Shown here: positions 11,962 through 19,166 of the stretch, piece by piece
Layout of the letters: every line of letters starts with the position of its first letter
How positions within the stretch are numbered: the first letter of the stretch is position 1
Assembly: GCF_009931655.1 (NCBI RefSeq)
Contig: NZ_CP047984.1
Span: 3,303,001-3,367,000 of the forward strand
Direction: 5' to 3'
From: Pontibacter russatus
GTDB taxonomy: Bacteria; Bacteroidota; Bacteroidia; Cytophagales; Hymenobacteraceae
DNA length: 64,000 nucleotides
Made by a program: the position numbers and the translations under genes
Notes under the pieces: model-generated
What the model was told of the DNA's origin: nothing
Seen by the model: the letters and a program-made list of their open reading frames with translations, nothing else
Database searches by the model: none

Positions 11962-12000
11962 AGCAAAGAGGAGGCCCACAAATTTGGCCTCCTCTTTGCT
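11962..12000 (+). terminator. Terminator after hsp20
   Basis: A perfect 15-base stem (AGCAAAGAGGAGGCC and its complement) with a 9-base loop lies 6 bases past the stop codon. The descending arm ends in CTTTGCT, so the U tract is weak. Confidence 0.75.
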
Positions 12001-12118
12001 ATTAAATGATATAGGTTGGATGCTTATCTCCTTTACGCATACTAACGTATACTGAAGTAGCGTTACCCTATTGTATATAAGATAATAGATATATACCCAA
12101 AAGCCTAATCAATAGTAC

Positions 12119-13615
12119 ATGAAGACGAAGCAGTTTATTCTTGGTGTTGCGCTCTCGGCCGTTGTGGGCGGCGGAGTGGCGGTGGGCAGTTACAAGCTGT
12201 TGGAGGATGAAAATGTGGTTTCTACCGAACAGCAGCAGTACCCCAGCGTGCGCTACACCAGCGAGATGCGCAGCAGCAACACCATCGTGCCGGAAGGCCT
12301 TAACTTTATAAAGGCAGCCAAAGTGTCGACCCCGGCTGTGGTACACGTCATGACGGAGTACAGCGGCGCCGGCGGCAACGACCGTTACAGCGGCCCGATG
12401 GACCCCTTCCTGCGCGAGTTCTTCGGCGACGGCGGCTTTGGGGAGCGCGTGCCGCGCGGCCCGCAGCAGGGCTCCGGCTCCGGCGTGATCATCGCCTCCA
12501 ACGGCTACATCGTTACCAACAACCACGTCATCGACAAGGCTGATAAGATAGAGGTAGTGCTGGAAGACAAGCGCCGCCTGACGGCCACGCTCGTGGGCAC
12601 GGACCCCAGCACAGACATCGCCCTGCTAAAAGTGGACGCCGATAAACTTCCCACCGTTCGCTACGGCAACTCCGACGACCTGCAGGTAGGCGAGTGGGTA
12701 CTGGCGGTGGGCAACCCCATGAACCTTACCTCCACGGTGACAGCCGGTATCGTGAGCGCCAAAGGCCGGAACATCAACATCCTGCGCACCAGCGCCAACG
12801 ACATGAGCATCGAGTCTTTCATACAGACGGATGCCGCCGTGAACCCCGGCAACTCAGGCGGCGCTTTGGTGAACCTGAACGGTGACCTGGTAGGCATCAA
12901 CACGGCCATCGCCTCCCAGACGGGCTCTTTCGCGGGCTACTCTTTTGCCGTGCCCTCCTCTATCGTGAGCAAGGTGGTGGACGACCTGCTGAAGTACGGG
13001 GAAGTGCAGCGGGCATTGCTTGGGGCAAGAATCAGCGAGATAAGCGCCGAACTGGCCAAAGAAAAGGACATCAAGACCCTTAGCGGCGTGTACATTATCG
13101 ATGTAACGGAAAACAGCGGCGCCAAAGAAGCCGGACTGCAGGGTGGGGATGTGATTACGGCGATCAACGATGTAAGCGTAGAAAAATCATCCCGATTGCT
13201 GGAGCAGATAGCCCGCTACCGACCCGGCGATAAGGTAAAAGTGACCTATATGCGTGACGGTAAGCAGAAGACGGCAAACGTGACGCTGAAGAACCTGAAC
13301 AACAGCACAGAGCTTGTGAAAAGCAGCAAGGCAGAGCCCGTGACATTCGACGGTGCAACTTTTGAGCCGGTGAGCAGACAGGAAATGGCCAAGCTCGGTA
13401 TAAGCGGCGGTGCCAAAATCACAGGCGTGCGCGACAGCGAGTTCCGTGAAACTGGCATGAAAGACGGCTTCATCATCACCAAGATTGACAAGTACCCGGT
13501 GGAGAAACCGGCCGATGTAGAGAAGCTTCTGAAGAACTTCGACAGCGGCGTGGTATACATCGCGGGGGTTTACCCGGACGGCCTGAAGGCGTACTACCCC
13601 ATCGGAAAAGAATAA
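12119..13615 (+). CDS. Periplasmic serine protease, DegP/HtrA family
   Basis: This 498-residue protein begins with an uncleaved-looking signal or anchor (MKTKQFILGVALSAVVGGGVAVG). The trypsin-like domain carries the triad His136 (VTNNHVID), Asp166 (STDIALL) and Ser246 (NPGNSGGAL). One complete PDZ domain follows (about residues 290-385), then a second, more divergent one (about 400-498). This is the DegP/DegQ layout; it degrades or refolds damaged envelope proteins. The gene stands alone between terminators. Nearby hsp20 and the prolyl isomerases further along also serve proteostasis. Confidence 0.95.
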   Translation: MKTKQFILGVALSAVVGGGVAVGSYKLLEDENVVSTEQQQYPSVRYTSEMRSSNTIVPEGLNFIKAAKVSTPAVVHVMTEYSGAGGNDRYSGPMDPFLREFFGDGGFGERVPRGPQQGSGSGVIIASNGYIVTNNHVIDKADKIEVVLEDKRRLTATLVGTDPSTDIALLKVDADKLPTVRYGNSDDLQVGEWVLAVGNPMNLTSTVTAGIVSAKGRNINILRTSANDMSIESFIQTDAAVNPGNSGGALVNLNGDLVGINTAIASQTGSFAGYSFAVPSSIVSKVVDDLLKYGEVQRALLGARISEISAELAKEKDIKTLSGVYIIDVTENSGAKEAGLQGGDVITAINDVSVEKSSRLLEQIARYRPGDKVKVTYMRDGKQKTANVTLKNLNNSTELVKSSKAEPVTFDGATFEPVSRQEMAKLGISGGAKITGVRDSEFRETGMKDGFIITKIDKYPVEKPADVEKLLKNFDSGVVYIAGVYPDGLKAYYPIGKE

Positions 13616-13642
13616 ACAGCCATATATGGCTGGCGCCTACAG

Positions 13643-13679
13643 AAAGCTTCTGCAACCTTGCAGAAGCTTTTTTGTTTTT
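13643..13679 (+). terminator. Terminator after the HtrA gene
   Basis: A 12-base perfect stem (AAAGCTTCTGCA / TGCAGAAGCTTT) with a 4-base loop leads into a T-rich tract. It is a classic intrinsic terminator. Confidence 0.88.
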
Positions 13680-14027
13680 AGATTTATATAATACCAAATT
13701 GCCTAAAGCTCCTTCTATAAATAAGCTATGCATATATGTTGGCACGGAGTGAATGAGTTTCCAGTCTTTGGGTTGAGCGCCTTGGAGATGTTCCGGTGCT
13801 GAGCTTGCTCAGCAGCCCAAGCAGCGCGAGGGCAGGCTCAGCTACACGGCGCGATGCCCGAAGACGAGGCCTCTGGCCTGGAGAGCAAATACAGAAGAGA
13901 CACAACAGTAGGTTTGAGGCCACTGGATGAACTAACAACTACGGCAGCTTAGACAGTACCTCTATAAAACACTGCATGCGAGTTGGTATAAGACCCCACT
14001 TTTAAGCTACTAAAAAGACATAAGCAT
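13680..14027. other. Non-coding stretch, possible dispersed repeat
   Basis: No supported gene lies in these 348 bases. The part from about 13740 to 13930 is GC-rich, unlike the AT-rich flanks, and contains a small hairpin (GCTGAGC TT GCTCAGC). A 70-codon minus-strand frame crosses it but ends in low-complexity sequence and lacks a sensible start. Only one copy is in the window, so a repeat nature is a guess. Confidence 0.4.
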
Positions 14028-15605
14028 ATGAAACAGACCATAGATACGCTTCCGATGAACAAGGAGATAAGCGATGTGCTGCAGCAGCTCGGCATAAAAG
14101 AGCACAACCCCGCCTACAGCACCGGCCAAAGCTGGGGCGGGGAGGAGGGCCGCACTGCCCGCAGCATTCATTCACCGGCCGATGGCATGCTGATCGCCAC
14201 GGTGCATATGGCCACGCCCGAGGACTACCACCAGGTGGTGCAGGCGGCGCAGGAGGCCTTCAAGGCATGGCGCAGCGTGCCAGCCCCCAGGCGCGGCGAC
14301 ATTGTGCGGCAGATAGGCGACAAGCTCCGGCAGCACAAGGAGGCGCTGGGTAAACTGGTGAGTTATGAGATGGGCAAGATTCTGCAGGAGGGCCTGGGCG
14401 AGGTGCAGGAGATGATAGACATCTGCGACTTTGCCGTAGGGCTGTCGCGGCAACTGCACGGCTTCACGATGCACTCAGAGCGCCCGCAGCACCGCATGTA
14501 CGAGCAGTACCACCCGCTCGGCATTGTAGGCGTTATCTCCGCGTTCAACTTTCCGGTGGCCGTCTGGAGCTGGAACGCGATGCTGGCGGCCGTGTGCGGC
14601 GACGTGGTCATCTGGAAACCTTCCGAGAAAACGCCGCTCGCAGCCATCGCCTGCCAGCACCTTCTCCGCGATGTGCTGGCGGAGAATGGTTTGCCGGAAG
14701 GCGTTTTTAACCTCGTCGTAGGAGATGCGGAGATCGGAGCGCTCATGAGCCACGACGACCGCGTGCCGCTCATATCTGCCACCGGCTCCACGCGCATGGG
14801 CAGGAAAGTGGGGGAGGCCGTGGGCGCCCGCCTCGGCAAGTCGCTGCTGGAGCTTGGCGGCAACAATGCGATCATCATGACCGAAAACGCCGACATTGAC
14901 ATGGCCATTGCCGCCATTGTGTTCGGTGCCGTGGGCACCTGCGGCCAGCGCTGCACCTCCACCCGCCGCCTGATTGTACATGAAGCCATATATGAGCAGG
15001 TAAAGGAACGCCTCCTGAAGATATACCCCAACCTCCCCATCGGTCACCCGCTCGACAGCACCACGCTGGTAGGGCCGCTGATTGACACGGACGCGGTAAC
15101 GGCCTTTAAAGAGGCGCTGGCAAAGGTGCAGCAGGAAGGCGGCCATCTGCTGACAGGTGGAGACGTGCTGAGCGGCGCAACCTACGAAACCGGCACCTAC
15201 GTAACGCCTGCCATCGTGGAAGCGGAGAATCATTATGAAATGGTGCAGGAAGAAACCTTTGCCCCGATTTTGTACCTGATGAAGTACAGTGGCGAGGTAG
15301 AAAGCGCGATTGAGATTCAGAACGGGGTGCGGCAAGGCTTGTCGTCGGCTATTTTCTCCACCAGCCTGCTGGAGACGGAGGCGTTTTTGGGGCACTGGGG
15401 CTCCGATTGCGGCATCGCCAACGTGAACATCGGCACGTCAGGGGCTGAGATCGGCGGGGCCTTCGGAGGCGAGAAAGACACAGGCGGCGGGCGCGAGTCC
15501 GGCTCCGATGCCTGGAAAGTATATATGCGCCGCCAGACCAACACCATCAACTACGGCCGCGACCTGCCCCTGGCGCAGGGCATTCAGTTCAAGGTCATGG
15601 ATTAA
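14028..15605 (+). CDS. Aldehyde dehydrogenase, ALDH7/antiquitin type (aminoadipate semialdehyde dehydrogenase)
   Basis: This 525-residue enzyme matches the ALDH7A1 (antiquitin) branch, which oxidises alpha-aminoadipate semialdehyde to alpha-aminoadipate in lysine breakdown, with NAD. The catalytic cysteine is in GTCGQRCTSTRR and the general base glutamate in LLELGGNNA. The C-terminus has the antiquitin-specific NIGTSGAEIGGAFGGEKDTGGG region and NTINYGRDLPLAQGIQF ending. A glutaryl-CoA-type dehydrogenase at 52881 could serve a later step of the same route. The gene is alone; a terminator follows. Confidence 0.93.
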   Translation: MKQTIDTLPMNKEISDVLQQLGIKEHNPAYSTGQSWGGEEGRTARSIHSPADGMLIATVHMATPEDYHQVVQAAQEAFKAWRSVPAPRRGDIVRQIGDKLRQHKEALGKLVSYEMGKILQEGLGEVQEMIDICDFAVGLSRQLHGFTMHSERPQHRMYEQYHPLGIVGVISAFNFPVAVWSWNAMLAAVCGDVVIWKPSEKTPLAAIACQHLLRDVLAENGLPEGVFNLVVGDAEIGALMSHDDRVPLISATGSTRMGRKVGEAVGARLGKSLLELGGNNAIIMTENADIDMAIAAIVFGAVGTCGQRCTSTRRLIVHEAIYEQVKERLLKIYPNLPIGHPLDSTTLVGPLIDTDAVTAFKEALAKVQQEGGHLLTGGDVLSGATYETGTYVTPAIVEAENHYEMVQEETFAPILYLMKYSGEVESAIEIQNGVRQGLSSAIFSTSLLETEAFLGHWGSDCGIANVNIGTSGAEIGGAFGGEKDTGGGRESGSDAWKVYMRRQTNTINYGRDLPLAQGIQFKVMD

Positions 15606-15694
15606 CAAAAAGACCTCACAGCGCCTAACAGACCTGTGACTGTCTGATTGGTTATAGACACTGTGAGGCCTGTGGGCGCTGCTTTAATTTATGG

Positions 15695-15727
15695 GAGCCT
15701 GTTCTATATATAGAGCAGGCTCTTTTA
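15695..15727 (+). terminator. Terminator after ALDH7
   Basis: GAGCCTGTTCTA, a 4-base TATA loop and TAGAGCAGGCTC form an almost perfect palindrome followed by TTTTAGTTT. It probably ends the ALDH7 transcript. Confidence 0.75.
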
Positions 15728-15752
15728 GTTTGGCTTGTACCGGCGCAGCTGG

Positions 15753-15787
15753 TTATCCACAAATGTGCATAGCCTGTATGTGGATAT
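15753..15787. promoter_or_regulatory. Two DnaA-box-like sites
   Basis: TTATCCACA at 15753-15761 is an exact match to the DnaA box. TGTGGATAT at 15779-15787 is the inverted form with one mismatch. They face each other across 17 bases. A role as an origin or titration site is possible, but no replication genes are near. Confidence 0.4.
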
Positions 15788-15890
15788 GTGGAAAGCGCCA
15801 GTCCTTTTTTGAATCCCAGGGGCTGGCGGAGCAGCGATAAGCAGTCGTATTTATATATAAATACAAGGACAGAATAAGTTTACGCTATGT

Positions 15891-16008
15891 TGTCATCCTG
15901 AAAGGATCTTGTGGGCAAGCCGCATACGCTCAACCTCCGGGGTAGGGGCCTCTTCTTCTGCCAAATTTCCCCGAATCAGGTTCGGAATTCAGAACTTTCA
16001 GAATGACA
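15891..16008. repeat. MITE-like element with 14-base inverted ends
   Basis: The ends TGTCATCCTGAAAG (15891-15904) and CTTTCAGAATGACA (15995-16008) are inverted repeats matching at 13 of 14 positions. The 118-base body is non-coding. Similar TGTCATNCTGAAAG-ended repeats are, to my recollection, dispersed in Hymenobacteraceae genomes; that is memory, not a search. Confidence 0.65.
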
Positions 16009-16297
16009 GCCCGCTGTTATATTTCAATCTAATATTGTGCTCATGCTTAAAATGGATATATGAAGTCATAAAGGCATGCTGCCGAAGCAAATGCGTGTGT
16101 TTTGTGTTATACACATCATGCTGTGGAAACAGAAGCTACTGCCGCCAACGAAAAATAGCTTAAAAATATTTTGCGAACGCATGCAACCTTGCCTTTTCCC
16201 GGATGTCTTTATAGTGTAAGTAAGGGAAGAGGATGAAAGCAGGATAAAAAGCCGTGTAAGCGCAGCGGATAATTTGCAGCCGCTAAAATAGAACACT

Positions 16298-16855
16298 TTG
16301 GAGACACTCGGTTATCAGGACGTAAATCACCACGTGATTGACCGCTGCAAAAGCGGCGACAACAGAGCCCAGTATGAGCTGTACAAGCTTTACTCCAAGG
16401 CCATGTTCAACGTGTGCATGCGCATCACCAACGATTATGCCGAGGCGCAGGACGTGCTGCAGGACGCATTTGTGAGCGCCTTCAAGAACCTGCATGCCTA
16501 CAAAGCCGAGGCTTCGTTCGGGAGCTGGCTCAAAAAGATTGTCGTCAACGCCTCCATCAACGCCATCCGCAAGCGGCGCTCCGAACTGGTGCCCCTGGAC
16601 GAGCGTGTAGTAAGCGAAATAGCTGACGAGGCGCACGAAGACGAGACGGAGTGGCAGGTGGAGAAGGTGCGCCGCGCGATACAGCAGCTGCCGGACGGTT
16701 ACCGGGTGGTGCTGAGCCTGTACCTGCTGGAGGGCTATGACCATGCCGAGATTGGGGAGGTGCTGGGCATTACGGAGTCTACCTCCAAATCGCAGTACAG
16801 CCGGGCCCGCAAAAAGCTATTGGAGATTATGAGAGAGCCGCAGTTCGCGGTCTGA
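16298..16855 (+). CDS. ECF-type RNA polymerase sigma factor
   Basis: This 185-residue protein is a two-domain extracytoplasmic-function sigma factor. Region 2 (about residues 20-85) reads AQYELYKLYSKAMFNVCMRIT..AEAQDVLQDAFVSAF, and region 4 (about 120-175) reads AIQQLPDGYRVVLSLYLLEGYDHAEIGEVLGITESTSKSQYSRARKKL. The start is TTG at 16298; the next in-frame Met would cut into region 2. Downstream lie a putative anti-sigma factor and an envelope protein in the same direction, the normal ECF arrangement. The signal sensed is unknown. Confidence 0.93.
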   Translation: METLGYQDVNHHVIDRCKSGDNRAQYELYKLYSKAMFNVCMRITNDYAEAQDVLQDAFVSAFKNLHAYKAEASFGSWLKKIVVNASINAIRKRRSELVPLDERVVSEIADEAHEDETEWQVEKVRRAIQQLPDGYRVVLSLYLLEGYDHAEIGEVLGITESTSKSQYSRARKKLLEIMREPQFAV

Positions 16856-16886
16856 TATATAAAAGGATATAGGAATAAGATTTACC

Positions 16887-17513
16887 ATGGAGGATAAACT
16901 GAAAAAGTTTGCGGAGGAGCATCGGGACGAGTTCGATGTGTTTGAGCCCCGGCCGGAGCTGTGGCAGCACATCTGCGCGGATCTGACGGAGAAGCGGAAG
17001 GAGGCGAAAGTCATCAGCATCAGGTTTGGCGAGAGTGCCAGCTTCAGCGCCAACCTGCTGTTCATGCGGGTGGCGGCGGCCATTGTGCTGCTGGGCTGTG
17101 GCCTCACGTTGTTCCTGATGAAACAGAATGCCCCACAAAGCGGCAACATGCTGGCCATGACGCAGCCTGCGGCTACCAGCATCGCGCCGGAACTGGCAGA
17201 GGTGGAAGCTTATTACGTGAGCCAGATCAGGGAAAAGAAGAGCCAACTGAGCGAATACGACCTGAAGGTGCTGGGCCTGGACGGGCAGCAGGAAATTGAT
17301 GCAGAACTCGCCCGCCTCGACAGCAGCTACATCCAACTGAAAAAGCAACTTTATACCAACCCGAACACCGATGAGATAATGAGTGCCATGATCCAGAACC
17401 TGCAGCTACGGATCCGGGTGCTGAACCGCCAACTGGAAGTACTTCAGAAGTTAAACCAATCTAACACAGAACCTGACTTAGAACCTACAAAATATGATAC
17501 CACGAATGTATAA
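16887..17513 (+). CDS. Putative anti-sigma factor (single-span membrane protein)
   Basis: The 208-residue protein begins 31 bases after the sigma gene. The N-terminal 50 residues are charged and cytosolic (EEHRDEFDVFEPRPELWQHICADL), a pattern seen in bacteroidotal anti-sigma-like proteins. One membrane helix follows at about residues 58-80 (LLFMRVAAAIVLLGCGLTLFLM). The rest is periplasmic and largely helical, possibly coiled-coil (SQIREKKSQLSEYDLKVLG; IQNLQLRIRVLNRQLEVLQKL). No zinc-finger anti-sigma motif is visible, so the role rests on position and topology. It overlaps the next gene by 20 bases. Confidence 0.7.
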   Translation: MEDKLKKFAEEHRDEFDVFEPRPELWQHICADLTEKRKEAKVISIRFGESASFSANLLFMRVAAAIVLLGCGLTLFLMKQNAPQSGNMLAMTQPAATSIAPELAEVEAYYVSQIREKKSQLSEYDLKVLGLDGQQEIDAELARLDSSYIQLKKQLYTNPNTDEIMSAMIQNLQLRIRVLNRQLEVLQKLNQSNTEPDLEPTKYDTTNV

Positions 17514-18594
17514 CTCTCTACGCCGCCTGCTTCTGCTCACCATAGCATCCACTACGGTACTGGCCCCTGCCATGGCGCAGGCGCCGCGCCCCGCGGCCTC
17601 ACCCGCCCCCGTTGCAGCACCCCGGCCTGCCATGCTGGCGATGCTGCCACCCCAAACAGGCGCGCCTAACCAGGAACAGGAGGCAGCACATGAAGACGAT
17701 GCCACTGCCTATGATGCGGAAAAGCGCAGGACCATCGATAAGACCTTCAAGGTGAGCCGGGCAGATATGCTCAACATCGAGAACAAGTTCGGCAAGGTGC
17801 ACATCAATACCTGGGACAAAAATGAGATACAGGTGAAGGTGAACATCATTGCCCGCGCAAGTACGGATGGAAAGGCCCAGGAGATTCTCGACAAGATAAA
17901 AGTGGCCCAGGTCCGCGAGGGGAACACGATATCCTTCCGGACCAGCATCGAGCCGATGCGCGTCTCGGGGCACAACAACAAAGGCTTCGAGGTGAACTAT
18001 ACCATCAGCATGCCCGAGGAAAACCCGCTGACGGTGAAGAACACTTTCGGGGATGTATATATAGCCGCATTAAGTGGCAAGGCGAACATCAACGTAAAAC
18101 ACGGCTCGTTCAGATGCGACAGGCTTAGTAACACCAGAAACGTCGTGAAGCTGGCTTATGCCTCGGGCTCCTGCAATTTTATAAACGGCGGGAGCATGGA
18201 CATCGCCTATGCTGATATGAATGTGGGGGAAGCGAACAACCTGCACGGGACTTCCAGCTACAGTGAGTTTAAATTAGGCAGCCTCGGCGAGATAATGGAG
18301 ATGGAAGTGAAGTACGGCTCCTTCAAGGTGGACAACATCAGCCGGAATATTCAGAAGATAGCCCTTGACAGTGGTTTCACGCCCATTAGCCTGGGCTTTG
18401 CTCCAACCACCGCCTTTAACTTTGATGTGAGCGTGCAGTTCGCTGATTTCAATTACGACAAGTCGCTGGTCAACATTACCTCGCTGGAGAGAGACCACAC
18501 CTCCGCCGAGTACAAAGGTGAGTTTGGGGGCGCCTCCCCCAAAGGGCTGGTGAGCATCAACTCCAAATATGGGGAAGTAAAGTTCACGAAATAG
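17494..18594 (+). CDS. Exported DUF4097-like beta-repeat protein
   Basis: This 366-residue protein has a signal peptide (LRRLLLLTIASTTVLAPAMAQA), then a Pro/Ala-rich linker and a long beta-repeat region. The repeats (FGKVHINTWDKNEIQVKVNI, FGDVYIAALSGKANINVKHGSF, YGSFKVDNISRNIQKIALDSG, YGEVKFTK) suggest a right-handed or putative-adhesin beta fold of the DUF4097 type. Start ATG 17494 overlaps the upstream gene by 20 bases; ATG 17506 is an alternative. As the third gene of a sigma/anti-sigma unit it may be a regulon output or sensor. Confidence 0.78.
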   Translation: MIPRMYNSLRRLLLLTIASTTVLAPAMAQAPRPAASPAPVAAPRPAMLAMLPPQTGAPNQEQEAAHEDDATAYDAEKRRTIDKTFKVSRADMLNIENKFGKVHINTWDKNEIQVKVNIIARASTDGKAQEILDKIKVAQVREGNTISFRTSIEPMRVSGHNNKGFEVNYTISMPEENPLTVKNTFGDVYIAALSGKANINVKHGSFRCDRLSNTRNVVKLAYASGSCNFINGGSMDIAYADMNVGEANNLHGTSSYSEFKLGSLGEIMEMEVKYGSFKVDNISRNIQKIALDSGFTPISLGFAPTTAFNFDVSVQFADFNYDKSLVNITSLERDHTSAEYKGEFGGASPKGLVSINSKYGEVKFTK

Positions 18595-18621
18595 GCTTAC
18601 AAATAGTTTGTTTGAAGAGAA

Positions 18622-18656
18622 CAAAGGAGCTGGCAGTTTGCCGGCTCCTTTGCTTT
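18622..18656 (+). terminator. Terminator of the sigma-factor unit
   Basis: A 14-base stem (CAAAGGAGCTGGCA / TGCCGGCTCCTTTG, one wobble pair) with a 3-base loop is followed by CTTTT. It separates the sigma operon from ridA. Confidence 0.8.
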
Positions 18657-18691
18657 TCGCATATAGCGGGGGGATAATCCGTATTATCGTT

Positions 18692-18699
18692 TATCTTTG
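18692..18699 (+). promoter_or_regulatory. -7 box placed for a leaderless ridA transcript
   Basis: TATCTTTG matches TAnnTTTG exactly. Measuring +1 four bases past the final G puts transcription at A18703, the first base of the ridA start codon. No TTG is visible at -33, so confidence is limited. Confidence 0.4.
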
Positions 18700-18702
18700 G
18701 AT

Positions 18703-19143
18703 ATGGCGAAAGCATCCCAGCCCCTCCATTCTTCCAAAGCCCCGGAACCAGTCGGGCCGTACCCGCATGCGCGGCGCGTGGGCAGCTTGCTGTTCCTGTC
18801 GGGCGTGGGGCCGCGGGAGCGGGGCCGGAAAGAGATACCGGGGGTGGAACTGGACGAGGCAGGCAACATCCTGGCTTACGACATCGCGGCGCAGTGCCAT
18901 GCCGTGTTCCGGAATGTGCGCTATATACTGGAGGAGGCTGGCTCCAACTGGGAAAACTTAGTGGATGTTACCGTGTTCCTGACGAACATGAAGGACGACT
19001 TCGGTATATATAACCAGATTTACGCCGCGTATTTCAAAGACAACCAGCCCTGCCGCACCACGGTGGAGGTAAACAGCCTGCCTACGCCCATTGCCATCGA
19101 GCTCAAGTGCATTGCCACTATAGGTGTGCCGGAGCAGGGGTAG
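18703..19143 (+). CDS. RidA-family enamine/imine deaminase
   Basis: This 146-residue protein belongs to the YjgF/YER057c/UK114 family, which hydrolyses reactive enamines and imines formed by PLP enzymes. Typical stretches are PVGPYPHARRVGSLLFLSGVGP, YILEEAGSNWENLVDVTVFLTNMKDD and the substrate-binding Arg in PCRTTVEVNSLP. The length is a little above the usual 125-130, and GRKEIPGVELDE suggests a 2-aminomuconate-deaminase-like subgroup. ATG 18703 is preferred over TTG 18697 because the upstream bases look like a -7 box. The MutS-like gene follows 24 bases later. Confidence 0.88.
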   Translation: MAKASQPLHSSKAPEPVGPYPHARRVGSLLFLSGVGPRERGRKEIPGVELDEAGNILAYDIAAQCHAVFRNVRYILEEAGSNWENLVDVTVFLTNMKDDFGIYNQIYAAYFKDNQPCRTTVEVNSLPTPIAIELKCIATIGVPEQG

Positions 19144-19166
19144 CGGCATTCAAAACAAAAGATTCT

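Larger units (their letters stand above)
15606..16297. other. 692-base non-coding region with terminator, DnaA-like boxes and a MITE-like element
   Basis: The stretch between ALDH7 and the sigma factor holds no supported gene. It contains, in order, a palindromic hairpin (15695-15722), two DnaA-box-like sites (15753-15787), an AT-rich TATATA tract near 15850, a 118-base inverted-repeat element (15891-16008) and a low-complexity part. Short frames on both strands here lack homology signs. Confidence 0.6.

Noticed and set aside
13726-13938. 70-codon minus-strand frame in the gap after HtrA
   Set aside because: No start context or homology; the composition follows a GC-rich non-coding block.
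15750-15790. Assigning oriC
   Set aside because: Only two DnaA-like boxes are present and no replication gene is nearby, so it is listed only as a possible binding site.
16066-16296. 76-codon minus-strand frame upstream of the sigma factor
   Set aside because: Lies in the gap with no promoter, low-complexity translation and no similarity.
19107-19166. Extended N-terminus for the MutS-like protein
   Set aside because: The extra 20 codons overlap ridA in another frame; GTG 19167 gives a cleaner start 24 bases after ridA.
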